Shown here: piece by piece, positions 1-10,049 of the stretch
Position numbering within the stretch: position 1 is the stretch's first letter
Layout of the letters: the number at the start of each line of letters is the position of its first letter
From: Nocardia crassostreae
Lineage (GTDB): Bacteria; Actinomycetota; Actinomycetes; Mycobacteriales; Mycobacteriaceae
NCBI RefSeq assembly: GCF_001613405.1
Contig: NZ_BDCH01000049.1
Location: 1-33,192 of the forward strand
Direction of reading: 5' to 3'
DNA: 33,192 nucleotides
Position numbers and translations under genes: made by a program
The notes under the pieces: generated by a model
Told to the model about the DNA's origin: nothing
Databases searched by the model: none
What the model saw: only the letters and a program-made list of their open reading frames with translations

Positions 1-219
1 AGTCAGCGAGCTCGTCGGCGATGAAGCGGTAGCCGAACGCGGGGTCGTCGGCATGGATGTCACGAGCCGCGTCGATCAGATGGGCGTCGTCCCAATCACG
101 CTGCGTGACAGGTGTTTCTTCCACTTGTAGAACGCCTGTGGAGTGAAACCGAGAACCCGGCAGATCACCGCGACAGCGAACCCGTCGGCGGCCAGTTCGA
201 GGACCAGCGGGAACCTCAT
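1..219 (-). pseudogene. IS3-family transposase OrfB, 5' part, frameshifted and cut by the window edge
   Basis: This is the beginning of the second open reading frame of an IS3-type element, which would supply the DDE integrase-like catalytic part. Its ATG (219-217) overlaps the orfA stop as ATGA, the usual coupled arrangement. The first 36 or so residues (MRFPLVLELAADGFAV... FTPQAFYKWKK) match the start of IS3 OrfB. At about 111-118 the frame is lost: the original frame soon stops, while the next frame continues with TPVTQRDWDDAHLIDAARD and ADDPAFGYRFIADELAD, which is typical OrfB sequence. One missing base in the AAGAAACACC stretch explains this. The rest of the gene, including the DDE residues, lies outside the window. 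The copy is probably inactive unless the base is a sequencing error. Confidence 0.75.
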
Positions 220-509
220 TTTGGGGGCAACTCGCGGGCGAAGAACGCCGCGGCGCGGCGCAGGATCTCGTTCTCCTGCTCCAGCTGCTTGGTGCGCTTA
301 CGCAGCTCACGCAACTCAGCGGACTCTTCGCCGGTCAGGCCGGGCTTGTTCCCATCCTCGATGTCGGCCTGTTTGGGCCAGTTGTGCAGGCACGCTTCGG
401 AGATCCCGAAATCCTTGGCGACCTGCTTGATCGGGGCGTTGCCCTTGCGGGCGACGGCGACGACATCGCGGCGGAACTCCTCCGGATACGGCTTCGGCAC
501 GGTGGACAT
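216..509 (-). CDS. IS3-family transposase OrfA
   Basis: This 97-residue protein is the DNA-binding component of an IS3-family transposase. Residues of about 8-45 (EEFRRDVVAVARKG, then VAKDFGISEACLHNW) form a helix-turn-helix that in this family contacts the terminal inverted repeats. Residues of about 63-92 (ELRELRKRTKQLEQENEILR) form the leucine-zipper-like coiled coil used for multimerisation with OrfB or OrfAB. The length is normal for the family. The stop overlaps the orfB start, so the two would be translated together. I chose the ATG at 509 because MSTVPKPYPEEFRRDVV is the standard N-terminus. The terminal inverted repeat upstream of 510 could not be located with certainty. The partner orfB is frameshifted. 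Confidence 0.9.
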   Translation of the reverse strand: MSTVPKPYPEEFRRDVVAVARKGNAPIKQVAKDFGISEACLHNWPKQADIEDGNKPGLTGEESAELRELRKRTKQLEQENEILRRAAAFFARELPPK

Positions 510-1206
510 CCTTCCAGCGAGGACGACGGCCTCACAGATCAGGAATCAACCAAACCTGGAGCATTCCCATTACACCCATTCCTGGGTGGTGGATTCCGGG
601 AGTGAGGCATTGGGGCCGCGCTTTGCCTCTCTACTCGGCGGCTGTGTTGAGGTGGCTCCCGGGGGACCGTGACAATACGTGTCACTTCGAAACCTGGGTG
701 ACTCTTGTGAGTGGAGCTGGCGATGGCTGAAAAGCTCTCTCCAGCAGCGCTTTTAAATTCGAGCGGATGGCGATCGGCATCGGCGTGGATCGGAGTCGCG
801 ACTGAAATCGCTGGTTGGTCGCTGCTTGTGATCTGGCCGCTGCGAACATGGCTGGCGTCGATGCTCGACCGTGCGTAACCAGAACGGTGTGACGACCAAT
901 TATGTTGGTTGTAAATCCGATCAGATCGTCGTGGGTTCGTGAGTTGCTGGCGCGTTTCTCAGTGTCGGCAGGTGGCGATGCAGTTCGTCAAGTGAAGTTG
1001 CGTTCCGCTTGTTCGCGCCGCACAGTCTTGGTCGCTACGAGACCCATATGGAGCATTTACAGCGACGAAGTGAAGACGGCATGAAATCGTGCCGGAGCAG
1101 TCGCTGGAGTTTTTCTGCGGGGAGACCAAGGTCCGTGCTGTTCGGTGCGGCTGCGGCGAGTAATTGTGCGCGTCGCCATTTGGCGGCGTCAGTTTCGAGG
1201 GGTGTC
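510..1206. other. Region between the IS3 element and the Rhs gene, no confident gene
   Basis: About 700 bp lie between the transposase and the Rhs start. It should hold the left end of the IS element and the promoter of the toxin gene. A perfect 6-bp inverted repeat with a 4-nt loop (CACCCA TTCC TGGGTG) lies at 573-588. A possible 51-codon ORF sits at 723-878 (listed separately). I see no clear IS terminal repeat, and the in-frame codons upstream of 1207 do not look like protein. Confidence 0.4.
723..878 (+). CDS. Possible small membrane peptide, 51 residues
   Basis: An ATG at 723 follows a purine-rich stretch (GAGTGGAGC) and opens 51 codons ending in TAA. The middle (WIGVATEIAGWSLLVIWPLRTWLA, given here in part) is hydrophobic enough to form one membrane segment. 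There is no recognisable family. It lies between IS debris and the Rhs gene, so it could equally be chance or the remnant of a longer membrane protein. Confidence 0.2.
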   Translation: MAEKLSPAALLNSSGWRSASAWIGVATEIAGWSLLVIWPLRTWLASMLDRA

Positions 1207-2286
1207 ATGCTATTTCGGCCTTGGCCGCCGGGCTGCTTGCGTGTCTTCACGCGGCTGCTTGTTCCCGCTGTTGTGTTCCTTTTGACGGCGGCGCTGGGTG
1301 TGTCGCTGGTGCAGGTGGTTGTGTCGCCGTCGGCGCAGGCCGAACCGTCGGAGGCTCCATCCGTGCCAGCGCCCGCGGAGGAACCGAAGCTGCCGAAGGA
1401 TGCGAAGGACGAGCCGGCATCTACGCACCTGGCGGCAGATTTCACGCCGTTGGCGGGGTTCAAGGTGCCGCCGTCGGGTGTGCGGGAAGGTTTCGATCCG
1501 AAGACGTCGAAGGAGACGGCGCGGACCGAGAAGTCGGTGACATACACCAACGCCAACGGTTCGCAGTCGGTGGTGTTGTCGGCGACGCCGGTGAGTGTTC
1601 GTGACGAGCGCGGCAACTGGGTGGCGATGGATACTCGGTTGGAGGCCAAGCAGGGTTCCGCGGCGGCAGTGCGGGACGGCGCGCGGACCGAGTTCGCGGC
1701 CTTCGCCGATGATCCGGCGTTGGTGCGCATGGACACCGGTGATGCGCCGATATCGCTGGCATTGGTGGGAGCTCGTAAGGCGCAGGGCAAGATGTCGGGT
1801 TCGACGGTCACCTACCCGGATGCGTTGCCTGGTCAAGATCTGCGGTACACGGTGGAACCGGGTGCGGTCAAGGAAGAGATCGTCATCAAGAACGCCCAGG
1901 CGGTCGGTGATGGACGGTGGGTGTTCGTGATGCAGCTCGGCGACGGTCTGACCCCGCAGCTGAAGGGTGACGGTGTGGTCATCGTCGACGCCAAGGGCGC
2001 GCAAGTGGCGGCGCTGCCGCCGATCACGGTGTTCGATTCGGCAGACAAGAAGGCGAAGGACAAGAAGAAGGCTGGTCCTGCACGCACGGGCGGCAAATAC
2101 TCGCTGGCGCGCAAGGATGACGCGTGGTTGCTGGCGGTTGCGGTGGACACCAAGTGGTTGACCGACAAGAAGCGGGTCTTCCCGATCACCGTTGATCCCA
2201 CCTACACCTATGGCTTCGGCAAGACCGCCGAGACGCGCGCGTACTCCTCGGCCGGAGCCGAGTGCGTGAACACCTGCGGCATCTAG
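1207..2286 (+). pseudogene. Rhs/YD-repeat polymorphic toxin, N-terminal piece ending at an in-frame TAG
   Basis: This is the N-terminal part of one very large secreted Rhs/WapA-like toxin. The ATG at 1207 is preferred because GAGGGG lies at 1197-1202 and the protein then starts with a signal peptide: a basic start, a hydrophobic stretch (LLVPAVVFLLTAALGVSLV) and a cleavage site near AQA at about residue 46. A Glu/Pro/Lys-rich spacer follows, then the region typical of actinobacterial WapA-like N-termini, ending in VFPITVDPTY. The last part (TRAYSSAGAECVNTCGI) looks like the start of a DNRLRE-type domain. The TAG at 2284-2286 is in the same frame as the next piece, which continues without a gap as IGNSRPNDSNLFWRSAFRF, so this is a nonsense codon inside one gene. 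CAG to TAG is one possible cause. Confidence 0.8.
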
Positions 2287-5200
2287 ATCGGTAACTCGCG
2301 CCCGAATGATTCGAATCTGTTCTGGCGATCGGCATTCCGATTCGACTTCTCCCCGCTGTTCGACAAGAACATCATCGGTGCGCGCATGGATTTCCAGCGC
2401 ACCGGTGATACCGGCACCGCGGCGTCTGCGACCTCGACGCTGCATCAGGCCAAGAGCACGCTCGGCTACGACGCCACGGGCCAGGAGCTGGCGTCCGGAT
2501 CCCTCGGTGATGCCGGGATGATGTTCTCCTCGGAGTTGACCGGCTATATCGCCGATCGGGTCGCGGCGAAGGACAACAACGCATGGTTCCTGCTCTCGGG
2601 TGGCGAGACCGATGAGGTGTCGTTCAAGACCCTGCAGGCCAGCCTGATCGTCGACTACGGCACCCCGCCACCGCCGACCACACTGGTCGGTCCCGCGGAC
2701 GAGAGCGTGATCGCCACCGCCACCCCGACCTTGTCGGTCAGCCCGGTCACCAACCCGTCCGGAGCGGCCACCTTGTACTGCTTCAAAGTGTCGACCGGCT
2801 TCGACGGCCGCTCCGGCACGGTCGTGGACTCGGGCTGCCTGAAGGACCCGAAGTGGACCGTGCCAAAGAACGTGCTGCGTGACGGCGGGAAGTACACGTG
2901 GACCGCGTTGACCGCGCTCGCCGGTGGCGTGACCACCACGACCCCGCAGTGGGTCGGACATTTCAGCATCGACCAGCGTATGGGCGATTCGAAGGTCTCC
3001 GTGGTGGACGAGGTCGGTCCGCTGTCGGTGAACTTGTTCAACGGCAACCTGCGCACCAACAGCGGCGGCCCGCAGTTCACCTCCGTGGGCGGGGAGTCGG
3101 GTATCACCCTTGCCTACAACTCGCGCGGCGGTGAGGCGCACGGGTTGCGGGCGTCGTACTTCAACGATTCCAGCCACGCCGGCAAGGCCGATGACGTGGC
3201 GGTGCTGGTGCGCACCGAGCCGCAGGTGAACCTGAGCTTGGCCAATACTTTCCCCGGGCACCCGAATCCGATTCCGACCGGGTTGAACAAGGACTGGTTC
3301 GTCATCCGGTGGGAGGGCTACTTCAAGGCGCCGGTCGCCGGAGACTTCCGCTTCGTCGGCGAGCACGCCGAGGGCGCGAAGATCTGGATCGACGGCAAGG
3401 TTGTCTACGACAGCCCGAAATCGTTGGGTCTGCCCACTGATCTGTTCAGCGCCACCGCCACCCCGAAGCGGGACGATGAGGTGTCGTTGAAGACCGGGCA
3501 GCGGGTGCCGGTCAAGGTCGAGCTGTATCACCGCAACCCCACGGTGATGCAGGTGATGGCGTTGTGGGTCAAGAGCACCACCGACGGCGGCTTTTTCGGC
3601 GGCCGTGTCACCAATCTGATGCCGCAGGTGGTCAAGACCGAGCACCTGTATTCCGCAGATCCGGCGCCGCTTCCGGGCGGTTGGACACTCGGGGTTGCCG
3701 GCAGCGGCTACAGCCGGGCCGAGATGCTCGACGGGTCGGTGATCCTGACCGACACCACCGGTGCCAAGCACACCTGGGCGGCAGCCTCGGTCGGCGGCTA
3801 CACACCACCGGTCGGTGAGGACGGCGTGCTTGCGGTCGATGGGTTCGGCAAGATCACCGTCACCGTGGGCGACGTGGTGTCGGTGTTCAACCCCGATGGC
3901 AGCTTGGCTACGGTGGCCTCGGTGCTGGATTCGAAGAAGCCGGCCGCGCTGCAATACCTCTACAGCGGCACACCACCACGGCTCACGCAGATCAAAGACC
4001 CTGTCTCGGGCCGCTCGCACACCCTGCACTACAACACCAACAACAGCGGCAGTTGCTACGGCGGCGCCACCAAACCGACGGGCAAGTCCTACGTCTACGA
4101 CAGCCACGACACCAAGGACCCTGACGACCCCAATAAAGCGCCGTACAAGGTCTACATGGACGTCATCGCCGCCGCGCCGCCACCGCAGATGCTGTGCCGC
4201 ATCACCTACTGGGACGGCACCGAAACCCGGCTGTGGTACTCGCACGCGGGCACCCTGGACCGGATCGAGAACCCCGGCGGGGAAGTCCGCGACTACACCT
4301 ACGAAAAGGAAGCCACTGCGGTATTCCGTGCCTTCCACTACGGGGTGGACAGTGCGACAGCGCAGCAAGCCATCGACCGTCTCGGCCCGATGAATCAAAC
4401 GCGCGGCAGCCTAGCCACGGATTGGCTGTCTCGTCAGTCGTCGTCGTTGCCGAAAAACGCCGAAGCCTTTACGGTCATCTACCGCCCGATCAAAGACAGT
4501 TTCGCGCTCGATGACCAGGCGTCGGCGCGCCCGAGCATCGTGTATCAACCGGTTCCCGTCACCCCCGACGGCTCCAAGCCCGCGCGTAACGCCCACGTTT
4601 ACGAGTACGTGGGGTACGGGGTGGAGCTCGGAAAGAACCAGGCAGCCGTCCGATATCCGGGTATCGCGCTGATCCGGATGCGGGTGGTCACCTTCGACGA
4701 TGCCGGGCGCGTGGCGGCCTCGACCGACGCCGACGGCGTGACCACCACGACAGAATGGAACATCAAGGACAAGCCCGTCGCGGTCACCGACGGCACGGGA
4801 CGGCGCATCACCAACATCTATGACCATGCCGACCGGCTGACCGACAGCTTCGGCCCCGCCCCGGCCTCCTGTTTCGACGGGTTGATCCCCACCGCCGAGT
4901 GTGCGAAGACGATGCCGCACTCCCATGTCGGCTACGACGAGGGCACCCTCGGACTGCAGACCGCTCTCTACGACAATCCGTACCTGTCAGGTGTGCCATC
5001 GGTGTGGCAGACCGGGGTCGGCACCAGCGACGGAGCACTGTCCCGGAACTGGGGTGCCACCCCGCCCGTCGCCAACAGTTCCGGCTGGTCGGGCCGGTTC
5101 ACCGGTGAAATCCAGTTCCCCGCCGCCGGTGAGTACAAGCTTGGGTTCACCGTCATCGACGGTGTCCGGTTGTGGATCGACGACGTGCTGATCGTCGACA

Positions 5201-6222
5201 GCTGGACCGACAAGCCCGCCACCGCGGTGTCGGGCATCTACACCAACACCACCGCCGGCAAGTGGCACCGCGTCCGCATCGACTACTACAATCGCAGCGG
5301 CAACACCGGCGCGCTGAACTTCACCTGGACGCCCCCGGGTACCGGTGCCATGGTGACCATTCCCGGCCAGCACCTCGCACCACGCTACGGCTACGAGACG
5401 AGCGAGGTCGGCTACAGCAGCTCCGGTGGCAGTGTTGAGAGGGCACCGTCCACGGTCGTCACGACCGGCTACTCGGACCCGGCCAACGGCATCGACCCGG
5501 TCTACGGGCTCGTGGTGTCCAAGACCCACGACCCGGGTGGGGCGAACCTGGTCCGGAGCAACAGCTTCGAACAGCCCGGCGACGGGTACCTGCGCAAGCT
5601 GGCCCAAGCCTTGCCCGCCGGCGACATCACCAACCCCGACGAACGCGGCACCTTCGCCTACTACGGCGGCACCGAAACCCGCAAGAACCCGTGCGATTCG
5701 ACGTCCGCGGCTGTCAGCCAGGTCGGCATGATCAAGACCGTCACTTCGGCCCCGAACGCCGACGGCTCACCCAACGTGCTCGAGACGGTCTACGACAGCG
5801 CGGGCCGCATCGTCGCGACCCGAATCAACGACGAGCCGTGGTCGTGCGTCACCTACGACGCACGCGGCCGGGTCGCCAAGAAGTCGTTCCCTGCTATGGG
5901 CGACCAGCCCGGACGAACCATCACCTTCGACTACGCCGTGGGCGGCAACCCGCTCATCCAGCGCGTCAGCGACGAAAGCGGTTCTACCACCACCGCGATC
6001 GACCTGCTAGGCCAGGTCCTGTCCTACACCGACGCCACCGGTGTGGTCACGACCTCCAAGTACGACACCGAAGGACGCAAGACCAGCGAAACCACCACGA
6101 TCAAGGGCGTCACCTCGACCCTGAACTATGGCTGGACCCGCGCCTCCCGCCTGATCAGGCTCGACCTGGACGGCACCACCGTCGCCACCCCACCTACAAC
6201 GCGGGGCTGCTGCAGAGCGTGA
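2287..6222 (+). pseudogene. Rhs/YD-repeat polymorphic toxin, central piece with two PA14 domains and YD repeats
   Basis: This is the same reading frame as 1207-2286, continued after the TAG. It finishes the DNRLRE-like domain, then carries fibronectin/Ig-like sequence. The first PA14 domain is at about 3148-3450 (RASYFNDSSH ... WEGYFKAPVAGDFRF ... IWIDGKVVYD) and the second at about 4950-5230 (GLQTALYDNP ... FTGEIQFPAAGEYKLGF ... LWIDDVLIVDSW). PA14 domains are beta-barrels that often bind carbohydrate. YD-type repeats (YDSAGRIVATR, YDARGRVAKK, YDTEGRKTSE) form the Rhs shell. After residue pattern GTTVATP at about 6190 the frame is lost and ends at 6222, while frame 3 continues smoothly with TYNAGLLQSVSYGNKS. 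One C missing from the run at 6188-6191 accounts for this. The first internal ATG is at 2386; restart there would yield a protein without a signal peptide. Confidence 0.8.
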
Positions 6223-8135
6223 GCTACGGCAACAAGTCGAATCTCGCGATCGGCTACAACGACGCCGCATCGATCACCGCCCTCACCTGGAAAACCCCGG
6301 GCTCGACGGTCACCGACACCGTCACCCGCTCCCGTGACCAACGCATCACCGACACCGTCATCACCGACACCGCAACCCCCGGAACGACGTACGACTACTC
6401 TTACACCTACGACGCCGTCGGACGACTGATCGGCGCTAAGGTGCCGCACCACCAGCTGACCTACGGCTACGCCGCCGACAACGGCTGCGGACCCAACCGC
6501 AAGGCCGGCGCCAACACCAACCGCACCGTGCTCATCGACAGCCGCGACGGCGGCCTACCGACCAGCACCGTCTACTGCTACGACCACGCCGACCGGCTCA
6601 TCTCCACCGCCGGCGCCACCAAACTAACGTTCGAATACGACGCCTACGGCAACGCCATCAAAGTCGGCACCGACACCCTCGGCTACGACTCCACCCGCCG
6701 ACACGTGACCACCAGCACCGAGTCCGGACGATCGGTGACATACACCCGTGACGTCACCGACCGCATCACGGCGCGAACCATCAAGGACGGCAACGACCCC
6801 GAGAAGATCACCCGCTACGGGTTCACCTCCGATAGTGGCGGTATGGACTTCGTCCTGGATGCGTCCGGGAACCTGCGCCAGCGCATCCTGAAACTGCCCG
6901 GCAGTGTCGTACTCACCAAGAATTACGCCCAGGCCACCACCACCAACTGGTCCTACCCCGACATCCACGGCAACATCGGGTTCACCGCCGACGGCAACGG
7001 CACACGCACCGGCGCGATCCACCTCTACGACCCGCTCGGCCAGAACATCGACCCGGAAACCGGCGAGTTTGGGGATATCCCAATCCCCGCCACCGTCGAC
7101 GGTGGCATGGACCTCGGCTTCCTCGGGCAACACACCGTCCCAGTTGAACACATCGCCAGCCAACAAGCCCTTGAAATGGGCGCCCGAACCTACCTACCGA
7201 TCCTCGGCCGCTTCCTCCAAACCGATCCCATCTCCGGCGGCTCAGCCAACAACTACGAGTACTGCAACGCTGACCCCATCAACAACCTAGACCTCACCGG
7301 AGAAAGCCCACGCCGCCCAACGGGCCAGATGATGCCTGGCTGGGGAGAAGGCATGGGCGGATTCTCGGGCTACCCAGCCGGCGTACCCAAGGGCGTGGGA
7401 GGAACCGCAGGTGGCCGCGGTCCTGGCGGCGGCGGTGGTGGTGGCGGCCCAGCCAAGGCTCCACCAGCGAAAGTCCAGCCTGCGCCTGCAGAGGGGCAAG
7501 GAACCAGACCACCCAATCTCTCACCGCCGGGTGCCGGGAGACAAGGCGCGTTGAATCAAGCCAAAATAGACTCGGGTGTTCCCACCAGCATGAGCCCAAC
7601 CCGTACCTTGCCCAACGTGGACAGGCGCGGCAAACCTCAGCCGGGCGTGGTATACGAATATGACGTTCCTGCTGCTGGAGGCGGGACCAGAACGGTGCGA
7701 ATACGAGACGACGCAGGTGGGCACGAGTTTCCTGACAATCCCGCTCAAAATCGCGGACCACACTTCAACACGGAAAATGGCGATCAATATGACTACTGGT
7801 CAACCAGTATTACGGCGGGAAAGAGCAATAGATTGGCCGAAACTTCGCGCGCTCCCCGCAGCGGCCGACCTCGATATTCTCTCGTTGGAACTGCAACGAC
7901 CCGCCGGTCGCGATATTGCGGGCCTGGTCGAACAGGCGACGCTCGCCGTTCAGTCCGCGATGCAAAGCGCAGCACTCTTGCGGCCCGCTTCTCTGTGGGT
8001 GGTTGTCGCAACAGTACCCAACCGTCCGCTCAACAAAGCGGCAGCGGTTCGCTTACTTCAGTCGGAGATACCTGCGGGAGTTGTCGATCTACCCGCGTTG
8101 GAGAGCTCATGGTCAGCGTTTCCAATCTCTTATGA
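6192..8135 (+). pseudogene. Rhs toxin, C-terminal piece: last YD repeats, Rhs core and toxin tip
   Basis: This is the frame that takes over after the frameshift. It holds further YD repeats and, at about 7100-7305, the Rhs-core signature (ARTYLPILGRFLQTDPI, GGSANNYEYCNADPINN, then DLTGE), the place where the variable tip is released in Rhs proteins. A Gly/Pro-rich linker (7370-7550) precedes the tip: RQGALNQAKIDSGVPTSM, VYEYDVPAAGG, TVRIRDDAGGHEF, NRGPHFNTENGDQYDY. This GH-x-F and GPHFN pattern resembles tips that I remember being annotated as HNH/endonuclease VII-fold toxins; the nuclease call is inference. After YDYW (about 7796) the frame becomes Ser/Arg/Gly-rich and runs to 8135 through the next gene, so the true end is probably near 7796 and the tail is a shadow. 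Confidence 0.75.
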
Positions 8136-8526
8136 GGATCATTCAATAGGGTTCTTGGCGAGCGCATCTTTTGCGGTCACTGATCTTCCAAGTGCTGTTG
8201 GCATGACGATTCGCGAAAACGCAATAATTCTCGCCCTCGGTATCAGTGAAGGCGATCCGGTCAGTCGATTTTGTGAATATCTTCAGCGATCTACCCCTAC
8301 GCGTCGAATCGATCTACTTCCCCTTGCGGTCGACGTCTTCGCAGGAGGCTCGTTTATCATGCAAGGGTTCGGCGAGTTTGACGACGCGATAGTGGGGGTA
8401 GATATCGTGGCTAGACGTCGAACTATCGTCGAATTGGAGGAATATATTCGCGACTTCTTACCTGACCCGAACCTTAGACAGGATGCCGAGCAAGCGCTGT
8501 ACAACGAAAATGGCAATCAGGTTTAG
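7789..8526 (+). CDS. Candidate immunity protein of the Rhs toxin, unrecognised family
   Basis: This 245-residue ORF begins at an ATG (7789) lying within the last codons of the toxin tip and ends with TAG at 8526. An alternative ATG is at 7777. It has no signal peptide and no membrane segment, as expected of a cytoplasmic immunity protein. The base composition from about 7660 to 8530 is clearly more AT-rich than that of the flanking genes (for example GAGGAATATATTCGCGAC), which is common in exchangeable toxin/immunity cassettes. I do not recognise the fold: the sequence has a central hydrophobic strand region (PASLWVVVATVPNRPLNKAA) and an acidic C-terminal helix (IVELEEYIRDFLPDPN). The immunity role rests only on position, orientation and composition. 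Confidence 0.55.
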   Translation: MTTGQPVLRRERAIDWPKLRALPAAADLDILSLELQRPAGRDIAGLVEQATLAVQSAMQSAALLRPASLWVVVATVPNRPLNKAAAVRLLQSEIPAGVVDLPALESSWSAFPISYEDHSIGFLASASFAVTDLPSAVGMTIRENAIILALGISEGDPVSRFCEYLQRSTPTRRIDLLPLAVDVFAGGSFIMQGFGEFDDAIVGVDIVARRRTIVELEEYIRDFLPDPNLRQDAEQALYNENGNQV

Positions 8527-8783
8527 ATCTGGGTCAGGTTAAGTCCGGTTGTCCAAGCCGATCTGGTGGCTGGGCGTTGGGCTCACCCTGTGCGGTCCGC
8601 TCCAGCGTTCGTGCTCCGCTCTGGCGTGGTATCTGGCCGTTTCCGATCAGCGCCCTCATCGCAGCCGGGACCGCATGCGTAGCAAAGTTTCTCGCCCTCC
8701 CAGGCGCTGTCGCTTGTACTTGGCGGCTTATTAGCCCAGTCGTTGATTGCCACCGACCTGCTCGAACACAGAGGATCAAACAG
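8527..8783. other. Intergenic stretch with no supported gene
   Basis: About 257 bp separate the immunity candidate from the lipoprotein gene. Two overlapping frames are hydrophobic in part (KPIWWLGVGLTLCGPL in one, then IWPFPISALIAAGTACV in another), which could be a membrane gene decayed by frameshift, but nothing confirms it. AGAGGA just before 8784 serves as the ribosome binding site of the next gene. Confidence 0.3.
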
Positions 8784-9257
8784 TTGAAGTTTCATCGGAC
8801 CGGATGTATCGCGGTCGCCACAGTGACCGTCGTGACCGCGCTCGGGCTGTCCGCGTGTGGAGGGGGCGATAATAAGCCCGCCAAAACCAAGGCTGCCCTG
8901 AATCTGCCGCCGGTGCCCACCGCGCACGATCTCAACGCCGGTTTGCAGAAGGCCCTGGACCCGAATGTCCCGAGCCAGGACAAGCTCAACCTGCTGCAAG
9001 GTGTTCAGGCCGACCCCGAGCTGCCGAGCAGGCTTATCGAGGTGTTCCGGCAGACAAATGCCACCATCACCGTCACTGCGGTCGACGACCTGGGCTATGG
9101 AACCATCACCGCCGACGCCCAGTTATCGGTCAACAATGGTGCACCGCAACAGGTTGTGGTGCCATTCGTGGCCGAGGACGGAAAATGGAAGGTCCAGAAG
9201 GAGTGGATTTGCAACACCCTCTTATACGCCAACCAGCCGTCACCGGCATGCGCGTAG
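8784..9257 (+). CDS. Mtb12-like lipoprotein, paralogue 1
   Basis: This is a secreted lipoprotein of 157 residues, probably anchored in the outer face of the cell membrane. I chose the TTG at 8784 because AGAGGA lies just upstream and the protein then begins MKFHRTG with a hydrophobic stretch and the lipobox LSAC (Cys25). The mature part (VPTAHDLNAGLQKALDPNVP, a short helix, ATITVTAVDDLGYGTITADA, VVPFVAEDGKWKVQKEW) has the layout of the mycobacterial low-molecular-weight antigen MTB12 family: a helical part, then a beta sheet ending in a Gly-Lys-Trp-Lys strand. Function in that family is unknown. It is closely similar in order and sequence to the gene at 10173. The start codon, lipobox position and C-terminal Cys pair (ICN ... 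PACA) are shared with that paralogue. Confidence 0.8.
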   Translation: MKFHRTGCIAVATVTVVTALGLSACGGGDNKPAKTKAALNLPPVPTAHDLNAGLQKALDPNVPSQDKLNLLQGVQADPELPSRLIEVFRQTNATITVTAVDDLGYGTITADAQLSVNNGAPQQVVVPFVAEDGKWKVQKEWICNTLLYANQPSPACA

Positions 9258-9546
9258 CCGTGATCCCGCTGCGGACGAATGCCGCCTAGCAGTCCGTCGC
9301 CCGCATCGGGACAATCCGGCGCACCCTCACCCTCGATGTACATGTAGTTGTTGATGAGTGGCTTGCAGCGGGCGCGGACGTGACCCACCCAGCAATCTCG
9401 GTCAGCCCCGAGAACGCGCCGACAGGAACACAGACTCGCCAGGGTGACGCCGAATCCAATGCCCATCCGCCACAGTCACTACCAGCGTGTCAGCGCCAGC
9501 GGGGACTGCAAGAACGAGGGTGCAATTCCGAATCAAGGAGTGGCAC
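9258..9546. other. Intergenic stretch, possible decayed secreted-protein remnant
   Basis: No intact gene is supported. On the minus strand, two frames give protein-like strings (WIRRHPG with an upstream AVPAGADTLVV, and RARCKPLINNYMYIEGEG followed by APDCPDAG), which could be a frameshifted small Cys-containing secreted protein. The evidence is weak. Confidence 0.2.
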
Positions 9547-9732
9547 ATGGACTCTGATGTGGCGAGTGCCGAGTCGGTCGAAACTGACGCGGTGGCTAGA
9601 CCCAAGAAACCGAAGACGACGGCGGTGGATTCCGATCTGGTGGGCCAGCGCATGGTCCAGGCCCGCGCCAGCGGGCTGCAACTGACCGGTGAGGGTGGGC
9701 TGCTGGGGCACCCAGCATGCCAGAACCGCTGA
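9547..9732 (+). pseudogene. IS256-type transposase, N-terminal stump
   Basis: An ATG at 9547 behind a good AAGGAG site opens 61 codons. The residues DLVGQRMVQARASGLQLTG followed by EGGLL match the N-terminal region of actinobacterial IS256/Mutator-type transposases, where the element protein normally continues with LTKQVLE-type sequence for roughly 350 more residues. Here the match stops at GGLL and the frame ends as GHPACQNR. No DDE region is present downstream. It is therefore a 5' remnant of an insertion sequence, truncated by deletion or by another insertion, lying between the two lipoprotein paralogues. Confidence 0.65.
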
Positions 9733-10010
9733 CCGTTCCGAGTAGTCCTTGGCGGTGATGACGCGATGCGAGACCCGGAACCCGACCTCCGTCCGGGGCT
9801 GCTTCCGGCAAGCCTGGAATGCGGATCGCGCGTGAGCTCGGGTGGACGGTGTCGTTCGTGGCGACAAGCAGCGCACCACGATCCAGCCAATGACGACTCT
9901 CGTCGAGGTCGAGGTGGGGCGCTCATAGAGTGGAGAGTGGGGTGGCTAGCAGGACAAGCTCGACTGTATTCCCGGCTGAACTGCCTGACTCCGTACGAAT
10001 AGGAAGCCAC
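9733..10010. other. Intergenic stretch without a recognisable gene
   Basis: I see no intact gene here. The minus strand has an open stretch containing QPRTEVGFRVSHRVITAKDY that reads like real protein but cannot be assigned. It abuts the broken end of the IS256 stump, which suggests a rearrangement junction near 9715. Confidence 0.25.
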
Positions 10011-10049
10011 ATGGCCGAACTCGAAGAGAACTATGAGGATTTGAACTGA
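10011..10049 (+). CDS. Possible leader peptide MAELEENYEDLN
   Basis: An AGGAAG site precedes an ATG at 10011 and 12 codons ending in TGA at 10047-10049. The peptide is very acidic. Its stop overlaps the base of a hairpin (10048-10070), and the lipoprotein gene starts 123 bp further on. It could be a leader peptide or the cut-off end of something else. Confidence 0.25.
   Translation: MAELEENYEDLN

Noticed and set aside
1210..4398. A 1062-codon open frame on the minus strand opposite the Rhs gene
   Set aside because: The translation is Arg/His/Gly-rich without domains, and it is the antisense shadow of a GC-rich coding region that has clear signal peptide and domain features on the plus strand.
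9095..9466. A minus-strand Cys-containing protein overlapping lipoprotein 1
   Set aside because: More than a third of it lies antisense to the lipoprotein and the rest is split over two frames. At most it is a fragment.
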